From: an uncultured Desulfuromonadales bacterium
GTDB taxonomy: Bacteria; Desulfobacterota; Desulfuromonadia; Desulfuromonadales; Geopsychrobacteraceae
Direction of reading: 5' to 3'
Assembly (NCBI GenBank): GCA_945787295.1
Contig: CALZHQ010000068.1
Span: 1-15,188, forward strand
Length of the DNA: 15,188 nt
The number at the start of each line of letters is the position of its first letter. The first letter of the stretch is position 1. The position numbers were made by a program, and so were the translations under genes. The notes beneath the pieces are model-generated. The model ran no database searches, was not told the origin of the DNA, and was given only the letters and a program-made list of their open reading frames with translations. This document shows, in pieces, positions 8,385 through 15,188 of this stretch.

Positions 8385-9665
8385 CTATACCAGATCGATT
8401 TTCAGCAGATGGGTCGAGCAGCTCAGGCAGGGATCATAGGCACGAATCAGCATCTCCAGCCGCTGTCGCAGCAGTTCCTCGGGCAGTTCCAGGAGCTCCG
8501 GCAGCAACAGTTGCAGGTCGGCTTCAATCGCGGCCAGGTTCTGGGCGGTTGGAATCACACAGTCGGCGGTCTCCAGCAGGCCCTGCGGGTCATATTTATA
8601 GCTGTGGAACAGGAGTCCACGGGGGGCTTCGGTGGCCGCTGTCCCGCAGCCTCCTGCGGCGGGCGAATCTTTGGAGAGGATCTTGTTCATCCCGCATAGC
8701 AGCAGCTCGTCAATCGCATGCAGCGCTTCTTCTGTATAGTGGATAACCTCGACCAGCCGGGCTTTCAGGTTCTCAAAGGGGTTGAGTCCGGCCGGATGCA
8801 AATTCAAGGCGCTGCAGACCTTGTTACCCATCGGTGAGAGCTGTTTGCTGCCGTTACGCAGACGGGCCTGGGGACCGACCATGTAGCTGCCCCGATCACT
8901 ACGGGCCAGTTTGGCGGTCGAATGCGGGGCCAGGTATTCTTCGATCTTCTGTCGGTATTCGCTGGCGGAATAGCTGTCGCCGTTGCTGGTCAGCAGTCGG
9001 GAACCGTGCAGCGGATAGCTGTTGTCCGGGGCAACGCAGAGCGCTTCCCGCTGGCGGCTGAATTGCGGGTAGTCAAATTCGGCAAACAGCTCGACGGTTG
9101 CCTCCAGGTCGGGCAGCGCGGCGACCAATTCCTGACGCAGCGTCTTCAGGTCGCTCGCTTCCGGGCGGGCGGAAAAGCCACCGATGCAGGTCGTCACCGG
9201 GTGGATCGGTCGGCCACCGACCACTTCACAGATCCGGTTCGCGGTCCGCTTCAGCCGCAAGGCCCGCGCGACCAGCTCCTGGCGCTCTTCCAGCAGGTGG
9301 AACAGACTGGGCGCTCCCAGGTAGTCGGGCAGCGCCATAAAGTAGAGTTGCAGCAGGTGGCTCTGGGCGATTTCGCCATAGCTGAGCAGCCGGCGCAGCA
9401 ACTGCGCCTGTGGAGGGACCTCGATCTCCAGTGCCGTTTCTGTTGCCATCAGCGAAACGAGACTGTGGGAAATGGAGCAGACCCCGCACACCCGGGCGAC
9501 GATGGTGGCAACATCGCTATAGTGCCGACCCTGCAGCATCGCTTCGAAAAAGCGCGGTGTCTCCACGACCTGCAGTTGGCAGCTGGTGATCTTGCCCGCT
9601 TCCCGGTCGACAACCAGATGGGCATGCCCTTCGATACGGGTCAGGTAATCGAGTTCGATCTTCAT
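8385..9665 (-). CDS. hydA: [NiFe] hydrogenase large (alpha) subunit, group 3b-type, 426 aa
   Basis: This is the catalytic subunit that holds the NiFe(CN)2CO centre and interconverts H2 with protons and electrons. The N-terminal motif has RIEGH (10-14) and RVCGVCSISH (58-67; Cys60 and Cys63 ligands). The C-terminal motif is DPCLSCSTH (411-419; Cys413 and Cys416 ligands), followed by LLKIDLV (420-426), the peptide expected to be removed by the protease encoded next. There is no signal peptide, so the enzyme is cytoplasmic. The short length (about 430 aa) and the beta/gamma partner point to group 3b ('sulfhydrogenase', NAD(P)-linked). It overlaps the small-subunit gene by 4 nt (ATGA), so translation is coupled. 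Groups 3a and 3c are less likely, because the diaphorase partner here is of the HydB/HydG type. Confidence 0.95.
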   Translation of the reverse strand: MKIELDYLTRIEGHAHLVVDREAGKITSCQLQVVETPRFFEAMLQGRHYSDVATIVARVCGVCSISHSLVSLMATETALEIEVPPQAQLLRRLLSYGEIAQSHLLQLYFMALPDYLGAPSLFHLLEERQELVARALRLKRTANRICEVVGGRPIHPVTTCIGGFSARPEASDLKTLRQELVAALPDLEATVELFAEFDYPQFSRQREALCVAPDNSYPLHGSRLLTSNGDSYSASEYRQKIEEYLAPHSTAKLARSDRGSYMVGPQARLRNGSKQLSPMGNKVCSALNLHPAGLNPFENLKARLVEVIHYTEEALHAIDELLLCGMNKILSKDSPAAGGCGTAATEAPRGLLFHSYKYDPQGLLETADCVIPTAQNLAAIEADLQLLLPELLELPEELLRQRLEMLIRAYDPCLSCSTHLLKIDLV

Positions 9666-10396
9666 GGCGACTTCTCGTTAACATTGAAGGTGCGATACTG
9701 GTCGAGAATTTGCTCAATGCTTAAACCGTGATCTTCAAGGATGCGGTGATAGGGCGAGGTGCGTGGATTATCGATCAGGCCGCGGCAGCCGCGGCAGTGG
9801 CCGCCGCCATCAATGCAGATGGCCCGGCAGCCGGCGCGGGTGATCGGACCCAAACAGACCTGCCCGTAATCGAAACTGCAGGGGTATTCGGCCAGTTTGC
9901 ATTCGACGCAGACGGCAAATGAGGGCAGCTCAGGATGCTGTTTGAGCAGCAGGGCCTGGAGGATAGCCAGGAATTCCTGGCCATCGATGGGGCAGCCGGG
10001 AATCCGGTAGTCGACTTCGACTACCGCCGCGAGCGCCTGGGGTGTTTCGGTGTACAGGTGAGGCAGGTTTTCAGCGTAGACCTGTTGCCGGAGAACCTCA
10101 GGAGTGCGATCGCTGCCGAGGGCGTTAACGCCACCATTGTCGGCGCAGGAGCCGAGCGCGACCAGGATTTTGCTGCGCTGGCGGATGCTCTGCAAACGTT
10201 CCCGGTCGCCGGGCCGGCAGATGCTGCCTTCGACAAACGCGATATCGATTTCCGAACCGGACCCACTCATCAATTCGCGAAATTCGACGATTTCCACCAG
10301 TTGCAAAACCTGCAGTAGTTCTTGCTCCAGATTCATCACCGTCAGCTGGCAGCCTTCGCAGCCGGCGAAATCGAAAAAACCGATTTTAGCTTTCAT
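9662..10396 (-). CDS. hydD: [NiFe] hydrogenase small (delta) subunit, group 3b-type, 244 aa
   Basis: The small subunit carries electrons between the NiFe site and the diaphorase part through iron-sulfur clusters. The proximal-cluster motif CEGC is at residues 13-16, with later GSCA and PGCP motifs. The C-terminal third is Cys-rich (CVECKLAEYPC, CLGPITRAGCRAIC, CRGC), enough for medial and distal clusters. There is no Tat signal, so it is cytoplasmic. The chosen ATG overlaps the upstream stop codon (ATGA). A longer in-frame start at 10453 would add 19 unconserved residues inside the upstream gene. It is the second gene of the four-gene operon. Confidence 0.94.
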   Translation of the reverse strand: MKAKIGFFDFAGCEGCQLTVMNLEQELLQVLQLVEIVEFRELMSGSGSEIDIAFVEGSICRPGDRERLQSIRQRSKILVALGSCADNGGVNALGSDRTPEVLRQQVYAENLPHLYTETPQALAAVVEVDYRIPGCPIDGQEFLAILQALLLKQHPELPSFAVCVECKLAEYPCSFDYGQVCLGPITRAGCRAICIDGGGHCRGCRGLIDNPRTSPYHRILEDHGLSIEQILDQYRTFNVNEKSP

Positions 10397-12288
10397 CGCT
10401 CGATCGCCTCGGCCAGATGATTGATGCTGCTGTAGGGGAAGATCGGCCCGCATTCACAGACGCAGATGTTGTTGATGCGGCACTTGCCACATTTTCCCAG
10501 CCCACATTTCATGTGCCGCTCCAGGTTCAGGTAGACGTTTTCGGTGTCCAGCCCCATGCGGAACAGCAGCGGATTGACCTGGCGATACATTTCCGGTGGT
10601 CCGGAAATGGCCGCAACGGTACGCTGCGGATCGATGTCGAGATCTTTGAACAGGTAGCTGACATCGACCGAGGGGATTCCCCAGGAATTCTGTGGATCTT
10701 TCACCGCAATCCGGCAATCGAGCTGGCCTGAATGGTGCCAGTCGAGCAGGTCGTTCGGAAACATCAGCGCTTCCAGGTCGCGGGCGCCACAGAGCAGGGT
10801 GATGCGGCCGTATTTCTGCCGCTGGGCCAGGGTCGCCAGCAGCAGAGAGCGGATCGCCAGCAGGCCGCGGCCTCCGGCTACCAGCAACAGGTCTTTGCCC
10901 TGCATTTTGTCGAGCGGATAACCGCTGCCGAACGGTCCGCGAACGCCGATGCTGTCGCCTTTGCGGGTGCGATGCAGTGATTGGGTCAGGGTGCCGGCTT
11001 TGCGGACCACCAGCTCGATTTCGCGCCCTTCATCCGGCGCAGAGGCGATCGAGAAAGGCGCTTCACCAAGGCCAAATACCGAGAGCTGGACAAAGCTGCC
11101 CGGGGTAAAGTTGATCGTCTGCGGCAGCCGCAAGCGGAACAGGCGGTCCTGCTCCGAGAGTTGTTGAATGTCGCAGATCTGTGCCATCTGCGGCTGATAC
11201 TCGCTGCCCGGGTTGTTGCTGACCGGTTGCGGCGAGGCGGCAGACAGGCGGTTAAGGACAGTGACCGGTTCGATCGCTGAAAGGCATTCGCGCCGGCAAC
11301 GGCCACAGCCGACACAGGCGGTGCGCTGATGCTTTTCCCACAAATACTTGTATTTACGGTAGAAGCGATGCCGTTGCCGGTCGGCCTGGCTGGAGCGGAA
11401 ATTTTTCCCGTCGGCAATCTGGGCGAACTGATCGAACTGGCAGGAGTCCCAGGTGCGCACCCGTTGCCCTTCCTGCATGTTGATCTCCAGCTTGTCCTGG
11501 ACGTTAAAGCAGTAGCAACTGGGGCAAAGCAGGGTGCAGGAGCCACAGCCGAGACAATCGTGACCCAGTTCCTGCCAGATGCTGTCCTCGTAAGCTTCTT
11601 CCAACAGCGCGGGGAGCGATTCGACCGGAAAGTGAATCTTGTTGCTGCACTGTTTGAGCTGCAGCGGCAGCGGCGATTCTTCAGGGCCAGCGTAAATGTC
11701 GGGGGCATGGGTCTGCAGCAGTTGCAGCCCGCGCTCGCTGCCGGTCTGAATCAGGTAATGACCGTCCCGTTTATGCAGAAACAGATCGAAACCGTTGGCG
11801 ATCCGGTCGGTGCCGAGGCTGGTGCAGAAACAGAATTCATCCGGAATGCAGTCGACGCCGATCAGCAGGGTCGCTTCCCGTTTGGCCCGATAGGAACTGT
11901 CGGTTTCACCTTCGAATAGACAGTCATCGAGGATCTTCACCGCATGCAGGTCGCAGGGGTGCATGCCGAAGATGACCCGTGGCGGGGCCGCGGTTTCCGG
12001 TTGCAGCAGGATGTTTTCATCCAGTTTGAAACGGAACAGCTGGTCCCAGTTGGGAAAAAGGAATTTCTTCGGCGAATGAACCCCGGGAGGGAACTCAAGC
12101 ACCAGGTCGGCAGCATCCTGCAGGTTGTCGAGTACCAGGCGGTTGCGCTTTTTCTGTACCCCGACGACATCGTAGGCGAGCAGCAGCGAGCGGACAAAGC
12201 GGAGAATCTCCGTCGTTTGGATCGCACGCCAGTGCGGCTCTGCAGAGAAATCGGCAGACTGTAGCAGCGGGGTTGATTTGGGCGACAT
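10393..12288 (-). CDS. hydBG: Fused beta-gamma electron-transfer subunit of the group 3b hydrogenase, 631 aa
   Basis: One uninterrupted reading frame joins two subunits that are separate in Pyrococcus furiosus sulfhydrogenase. Residues 1 to about 345 resemble the beta subunit (HydB): GMHPCDLHA (108-116), a 4Fe-4S motif with Cys245, Cys248, Cys251 and Cys255, and a second with Cys325, Cys328, Cys331 and Cys335. Residues about 365-631 resemble the gamma subunit (HydG), a ferredoxin-NADP reductase-like module: FAD-site APFSIASAP (410-418), nucleotide-site LLLVAGGRGLLAIRSLL (467-483), SGPPEMYR (562-569), and a 2Fe-2S motif with Cys595, Cys600, Cys603 and Cys611 or Cys613. A polar linker (350-366) joins them. 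The predicted role is electron transfer between H2 and NAD(P)H; a polysulfide role is also possible. First gene of the operon. Its ribosome site is weak, so the start is less sure. Confidence 0.9.
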   Translation of the reverse strand: MSPKSTPLLQSADFSAEPHWRAIQTTEILRFVRSLLLAYDVVGVQKKRNRLVLDNLQDAADLVLEFPPGVHSPKKFLFPNWDQLFRFKLDENILLQPETAAPPRVIFGMHPCDLHAVKILDDCLFEGETDSSYRAKREATLLIGVDCIPDEFCFCTSLGTDRIANGFDLFLHKRDGHYLIQTGSERGLQLLQTHAPDIYAGPEESPLPLQLKQCSNKIHFPVESLPALLEEAYEDSIWQELGHDCLGCGSCTLLCPSCYCFNVQDKLEINMQEGQRVRTWDSCQFDQFAQIADGKNFRSSQADRQRHRFYRKYKYLWEKHQRTACVGCGRCRRECLSAIEPVTVLNRLSAASPQPVSNNPGSEYQPQMAQICDIQQLSEQDRLFRLRLPQTINFTPGSFVQLSVFGLGEAPFSIASAPDEGREIELVVRKAGTLTQSLHRTRKGDSIGVRGPFGSGYPLDKMQGKDLLLVAGGRGLLAIRSLLLATLAQRQKYGRITLLCGARDLEALMFPNDLLDWHHSGQLDCRIAVKDPQNSWGIPSVDVSYLFKDLDIDPQRTVAAISGPPEMYRQVNPLLFRMGLDTENVYLNLERHMKCGLGKCGKCRINNICVCECGPIFPYSSINHLAEAIER

Positions 12289-12354
12289 ATCGGGTACTCA
12301 GGCCGTTCAAAGTTGGAGCAGAAGAAAGCAGAGAGAGCTGTGTTTGTCTGCAGA

Positions 12355-12384
12355 ACTTTAGTCTGGTTCGCTACTTTTGGTCAA
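12355..12384 (-). promoter_or_regulatory. Possible promoter of the group 3b hydrogenase operon
   Basis: On the minus strand TTGACC (12379-12384; 5 of 6) and TAAAGT (12355-12360; 4 of 6) are 18 nt apart, about 67 nt upstream of the first gene. The good -35 with a modest -10 suggests regulation. I found no sigma-54 -24/-12 pattern in this spacer. Confidence 0.4.
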
Positions 12385-12412
12385 GTTTAGCCATTTTGTA
12401 TACATTTGACCA
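12378..12412. promoter_or_regulatory. Inverted repeat TGGTCAA-N21-TTGACCA at the hydrogenase promoter
   Basis: A perfect 7-bp dyad with 21 nt between arms lies in the AT-rich region before the operon. One arm covers the predicted -35. It could be a binding site for a dimeric regulator spanning two and a half turns, or chance. Confidence 0.3.
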
Positions 12413-12481
12413 GTTTGTTGGGGAGGCAGGGTTTTGCGGACATGGGGTGGCGAAAATCTTTTTTCTTGGTATGTTTTGATA

Positions 12482-12508
12482 TTGCTATCCCGTCTCTTGT
12501 GTGATAAT
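12482..12508 (+). promoter_or_regulatory. Extended -10 promoter of the small WYL-like gene
   Basis: GATAAT (12503-12508) is preceded by TG one base away (TGTGATAAT), the extended -10 form. A poor -35, TTGCTA (12482-12487), lies at a short 15-nt spacing. The start codon is 45 nt downstream. Confidence 0.4.
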
Positions 12509-12553
12509 TTTTTAATTCTCGATCTTAAGTTACAGCGTTAAAGGGGGAACGGA

Positions 12554-12811
12554 ATGTCTGTCCAGGAATTGATTTGTCAAGCAGGTCGTCAGCGGCGCAT
12601 CGTCAAGCTGAAACTGAAAGCCAGCAAGGGGGATGCCCCGGCTGAGTCGGTAGAGTTTGAGCCGTACAGTACCCGTGAGTTGGGCGGGAAGGTTTCATTT
12701 TTTTGTCTCGATATCGCAACCTGTGCCTGTTTGAATGTCGATCTGACTTCGATTCTTGATGCGGAAATTACCAGCCGCAGCTTCAAGCCTCGGTTTCCAA
12801 TCTCTTTCTAA
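12554..12811 (+). CDS. Small protein resembling a stand-alone WYL-like domain, 85 aa
   Basis: I do not recognise a named family with certainty. The pattern fits the core of a WYL domain: an opening helix and strand (ELICQAGRQRRIVKLKL, 5-21), a VEFEPYSTREL segment (33-43) like the VEPYGLR turn, a hydrophobic strand FFCLDI (49-54), LTSILDAEIT (64-73) like the DRI strand, and FKPRFPI (77-83). WYL domains bind ligands or nucleic acid and usually sit behind an HTH domain; none is present here. AAGGGGG (12541-12547) lies 6 nt before the ATG. The gene is on the opposite strand from both hydrogenase operons, divergent from one and convergent with the other. A role in their regulation is only a guess. 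Confidence 0.75.
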   Translation: MSVQELICQAGRQRRIVKLKLKASKGDAPAESVEFEPYSTRELGGKVSFFCLDIATCACLNVDLTSILDAEITSRSFKPRFPISF

Positions 12812-12834
12812 GCAATATTCGCCAACGAGTCGTC

Positions 12835-12873
12835 AAAAAAGCGGGCTTCCAGATCTGGAAGCCCGCTTTTTTT
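12835..12873. terminator. Perfect 38-bp palindromic bidirectional terminator
   Basis: Positions 12835-12872 are fully self-complementary: AAAAAA-GCGGGCTTCCAGA and its mirror, centred on AGATCT. A run of seven T follows on the plus strand and six T on the minus strand. It ends both the small plus-strand gene (stop at 12811) and the minus-strand hyb operon (stop at 12889). Confidence 0.95.
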
Positions 12874-12888
12874 CTTCGTTTATCGTCA

Positions 12889-14076
12889 CTAGTGCTCTTC
12901 GTCCAGGATCGGCAGGTAGTTGACGCCGATCTTGTACATCATCACGCCGAGCGCCAGGAAGGCGAAAGTGACGGCAAACTCACCGACCGAGGGGAAGTAG
13001 TTCCAGTTCGGCCCCATATCCATGCCGATCAAAAAGACATTAAAACGGTTCAGCACCACAGCACAGATCACCGACAGGGCGCAAAGGAACAGCTTGGTGC
13101 CGTTCTGACGCACCGCTTTCGATTTGAAGGCGAAATAAGGCGCGGCGAACAGGGAGATTTCCAGCAGGAACGAGTAGCCCTGAATGCTGCCGTCGAAGGC
13201 CTGGGCCAATACCCCACGGTAAGCCAGGTCACCGAAGCGGAGCAGCAGGTAGGTGCCGAGGAACAGCGGTACGTATTTGGCGAAACTGCCCAAGAGCTCG
13301 GTCTCCGGCTTGCGACCGAAGAACTTGGTCGCCAGGGTGCCCTCGAAGATGACCATCGGGATGCCGACCGAAACCGCCGAAGTCAGGAACAGGAGCGGCG
13401 ACAGCGGGGTGTACCAGAGTTCATGCAGCTTGTAGGGGGTGATCAGCATCATGGTGCCCAGTGATGATTGGTGACCGAAGGAGAGCACCACACCGGCAAT
13501 GACGAAAAACGACATGGTTTTTCGGGTAAACCAGTCGGCTTTGCTCAACGCCCAGTTGCCGAGGCCGTTGAAGGCTGACAGTGGACCGGGCAGGTTGACC
13601 TTGCCGCCACCGAACTGCTCAATCACGTTCGGGATGTTCTCGATGCCGAGCACGGTCAGGTAGAGCATGACGCACCAGGCCACCTCGAACAGCACCGAGG
13701 TCCCGTTCCAGTAGATCAGCGCATGCCAGATGTTGTAGTACTTGCCGAGGTCGAAGAAGACCGCCAGACCGACCAGGAAGTAACCGATAAAAGCGGTTAG
13801 AATCGCCGGACGGACCAGGGCGTGGTACTTCTCGCGGCCGAAGATCTCGACGATCGCCGCGGTGGTGAAGCCGCCGGCCGCCAGGGCCACGCCGCAGGCG
13901 ACGTCGAAGGCGATCCAGAGTCCGAAGGGATAGGCCTTGCTCATGTTGGTGACCGAACCGAAGCCTTCGAAAAAGCGGAAATAGGCGAACCCTGCCCCGG
14001 TGACCATGAAGAAGATCAGGACCCAGAAGTTGGGGGTGATAAATTTCTGCTGCAGCGGCGCCGCCTTAATACTCAT
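12889..14076 (-). CDS. hybB: Hydrogenase 2-type membrane subunit HybB (NrfD/PsrC family), 395 aa
   Basis: HybB is the integral membrane quinone-reactive subunit of Hyb-type (group 1c) uptake hydrogenases; it takes electrons from the HybA ferredoxin and passes them to quinone, or the reverse. The protein is very hydrophobic, with about nine or ten membrane helices. Its segment TNMSKAYPFGLWIAFDVACGVALAAGGF (residues 43-70) is the hallmark region of HybB; length matches E. coli HybB (about 390). Start: the ATG with a near-perfect AGGAGGT 5 nt upstream, itself inside the end of hybA; a GTG 6 nt earlier is rejected. It overlaps hybA by 11 nt. It is the last gene of its operon, ending at the palindromic terminator. 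Confidence 0.94.
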   Translation of the reverse strand: MSIKAAPLQQKFITPNFWVLIFFMVTGAGFAYFRFFEGFGSVTNMSKAYPFGLWIAFDVACGVALAAGGFTTAAIVEIFGREKYHALVRPAILTAFIGYFLVGLAVFFDLGKYYNIWHALIYWNGTSVLFEVAWCVMLYLTVLGIENIPNVIEQFGGGKVNLPGPLSAFNGLGNWALSKADWFTRKTMSFFVIAGVVLSFGHQSSLGTMMLITPYKLHELWYTPLSPLLFLTSAVSVGIPMVIFEGTLATKFFGRKPETELLGSFAKYVPLFLGTYLLLRFGDLAYRGVLAQAFDGSIQGYSFLLEISLFAAPYFAFKSKAVRQNGTKLFLCALSVICAVVLNRFNVFLIGMDMGPNWNYFPSVGEFAVTFAFLALGVMMYKIGVNYLPILDEEH

Positions 14077-14995
14077 CGTCACCTCCTAGTTTGCCCGCTT
14101 CTTTCTTGCGGCGCTGATTGTAGGCCATGATGCCGCCCAAGATGCTGTAGACGGCGATCGGCGGAATGAAATACTGAAAAATCCGGTGTTGGATACTCTC
14201 GGTGAGCCCGGAGACCGCTTTATATTCAAATTCGCCCAGGCCGAGGCTGGCAAAGGCGACCTTCGGCTTGGTCAGGTAGAAGACGTTGGTGCCGCCGACT
14301 TCCTTCTCTCCGTAGATGTGGTCGAGGTAGCGCTCCGGTTCGGCATCGATCCGTTTGCGGGCAATTTTCAGCAAATCTTCGCGCTTGCCGAAGGTAATCG
14401 CACCGGCTGGGCAGGCGGTTGAACAGGCAGTCGGCTGGCCTTTACTCAAACGGGTTTCGCTGCACAGGGTACATTTTTTGATCGACGGAATCGCTTTGAA
14501 CCAGTCGAACTGCGGCACGCTGAAGGGACAGGCGACCATGCAGTAGCGACAGCCCATGCACAAGCCCGCGTCGTACTTGACCGAACCGTCCGCTTCCTTG
14601 GTCAGGGCGCCGACGATGCAGGCCGATTGGCAGGCCGGATCGACGCAGTGCATGCACTGCTCTTTGACGAAGGTGGTTTCATTGCTCTCTGCATCCTGAT
14701 GCATTTTGATCAGGGTGTAGGTGTGTTCGGAAAGCTCGCGCGGTGAATCGTAGAGCGGAGTGCCGAAGGCTTTCTCATCACCGAGGGTACTTTCGGTCGG
14801 CAGCTTGTTCTCTTTTTTACAGGCGACCTGGCAGGCTTTACAGCCGATACAGCGGGTACTGTCGTTGAGCATGCCGTACCAGTTCGGATCCGGCTCCCGC
14901 TCATCGCGCGCCAGAACCGGAGAGGCGGCGCTGCAGGCAGCGGTGCCCCCGGCGACTGCGCCGATTTTTAGAAATTTTCTTCGATCGAGTTCCAT
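14066..14995 (-). CDS. hybA: Hydrogenase 2-type ferredoxin subunit HybA, Tat-exported, 309 aa
   Basis: HybA relays electrons between the small subunit and the membrane subunit HybB on the outer face of the membrane. A Tat signal is clear: RRKFLK at residues 5-10, a hydrophobic stretch, then SPVLA (25-29) as likely cleavage end. Four 4Fe-4S motifs are visible: Cys49/52/55/59, Cys114/117/122/126, Cys146/149/152/156, and Cys175/178/191/195. A C-terminal membrane anchor spans about 277-292 (FIPPIAVYSILGGIMAY), as in E. coli HybA. The ATG at 14995 has GAGAGG 9 nt upstream; the in-frame ATG at 15004 touches that site directly and is less likely. It starts 21 nt after the small-subunit stop and overlaps hybB by 11 nt. 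Confidence 0.94.
   Translation of the reverse strand: MELDRRKFLKIGAVAGGTAACSAASPVLARDEREPDPNWYGMLNDSTRCIGCKACQVACKKENKLPTESTLGDEKAFGTPLYDSPRELSEHTYTLIKMHQDAESNETTFVKEQCMHCVDPACQSACIVGALTKEADGSVKYDAGLCMGCRYCMVACPFSVPQFDWFKAIPSIKKCTLCSETRLSKGQPTACSTACPAGAITFGKREDLLKIARKRIDAEPERYLDHIYGEKEVGGTNVFYLTKPKVAFASLGLGEFEYKAVSGLTESIQHRIFQYFIPPIAVYSILGGIMAYNQRRKKEAGKLGGDDEY
14082..14087 (-). promoter_or_regulatory. Ribosome binding site that sets the hybB start
   Basis: AGGAGG on the minus strand, 5 nt before the hybB ATG, lies within the last codons of hybA (Leu-Gly-Gly). It fixes the hybB start at 14076 and shows that the two genes are translationally coupled. Confidence 0.85.
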
Positions 14996-15016
14996 TTGAC
15001 TCATCCTCTCAAAAAA

Positions 15017-15188
15017 TTATTCTTTATTAGAATCAGATTTCTTGCCCATCACCTTGGCGCCTACAGCACCTGCGGCCAGACCGGCCAGCGCGGCGTAGCC
15101 CGGGGTGACATCAACCGACGTCTTGTTGTCGGTCATAATGGGAGGATAGGTCGATGGTGGAGTCACGGTGTCGAGCGGAACCGTATTC
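15017..15188 (-). CDS. hybO: C-terminal end of the Hyb-type hydrogenase small subunit (partial)
   Basis: The last 56 residues of a frame open at the window edge are visible (last full codon at 15185-15187). They read as a linker (TPPSTYPPI) followed by a Gly/Ala-rich membrane helix (GYAALAGLAAGAVGAKVMG) and a short basic/acidic tail (KKSDSNKE). This is the layout of the C-terminal anchor of HybO-type small subunits, and hybA follows 21 nt later as in hybO-hybA-hybB operons. The cluster-binding cysteines and Tat signal lie outside the window. The call rests on this anchor and the gene order. Confidence 0.8.
   Translation of the reverse strand, partial: NTVPLDTVTPPSTYPPIMTDNKTSVDVTPGYAALAGLAAGAVGAKVMGKKSDSNKE

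Noticed and set aside
8922..9731. Open frame of 269 codons on the plus strand over the hydrogenase large-subunit gene
   Set aside because: Antisense shadow of a clear catalytic subunit; composition has no recognisable domain.
10397..10453. Longer start for the small hydrogenase subunit
   Set aside because: The added 19 residues fall before the conserved KIGFFDFAGCEGC start, inside the upstream gene; the ATGA overlap at 10393-10396 is the usual coupled start.
12421..12500. Sigma-54 promoter in the spacer between the hydrogenase operon and the small gene
   Set aside because: TGG and TTGC are both present, but the GG-to-GC distance is 14 nt rather than the required 10.
14923..14946. Lipobox in the HybA signal (Cys21)
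   Set aside because: Residues before the Cys are Thr-Ala-Ala rather than the Leu-[Ala/Ser]-[Gly/Ala] form, and HybA already has a Tat cleavage end (SPVLA) and a C-terminal membrane anchor.

Overview
The window looks like chromosome of an anaerobic Desulfuromonadales-type bacterium (the Geobacter, Desulfuromonas and Pelobacter relatives). This is inferred from gene content and protein style: two different [NiFe] hydrogenases, type IV pilus PilT, molybdenum cofactor synthesis, a Tat component, a GroEL with a GGM tail, and moderately GC-rich genes with AT-rich spacers. I see no rRNA, tRNA, CRISPR array, insertion sequence or phage gene. No gap without a gene exceeds about 270 bases.

Left part (1-5640). 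groEL (+) ends in a strong terminator, followed by an intergenic repeat-like inverted element. Next is a minus-strand PP-loop ATPase related to tRNA thiolases that carries an NFACT-R-like C-terminal domain. It is divergent from pilT (+). moaA (+) follows pilT, with its own promoter-like sequence directly after the pilT stop and a strong GC hairpin at the start of the predicted leader. moaA converges on a lone tatA (-) across a shared hairpin.

Middle (5784-12288, all minus strand). An operon of four tightly packed genes encodes a cytoplasmic group 3b-type (NAD(P)-linked, 'sulfhydrogenase'-like) [NiFe] hydrogenase. Order of transcription is: a fused beta-gamma electron-transfer subunit (631 aa), the small subunit, the large subunit, and a maturation protease for the large-subunit C-terminus. 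Neighbours overlap by 4 nt or are 4 nt apart. Downstream is a methyl-accepting chemotaxis protein gene with its own promoter and a perfect inverted repeat over its -10 region. I find no terminator between the protease gene and the chemoreceptor gene.

Right part (12289-15188). A small plus-strand gene encodes an 85-aa protein that resembles an isolated WYL-like domain. It ends at a perfect 38-bp palindromic bidirectional terminator, shared with a convergent minus-strand operon for a Tat-exported, membrane-bound uptake hydrogenase of the Hyb (group 1c) type: the 3' end of the small subunit hybO, then hybA and hybB. The operon stops after hybB. Its large subunit, which follows hybB directly in E. 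coli and, as I recall, in Geobacter, is not there.

Together the right two thirds form a hydrogen-metabolism region: a periplasm-facing quinone-linked enzyme (HybOAB plus an unseen large subunit) next to a soluble NAD(P)-linked one. The most notable points are the beta-gamma fusion, the missing HybC position, the stand-alone WYL-like protein between the two hydrogenase operons, the PP-loop/NFACT-R fusion, and several perfect inverted repeats in promoters. I do not see a wholly new system.
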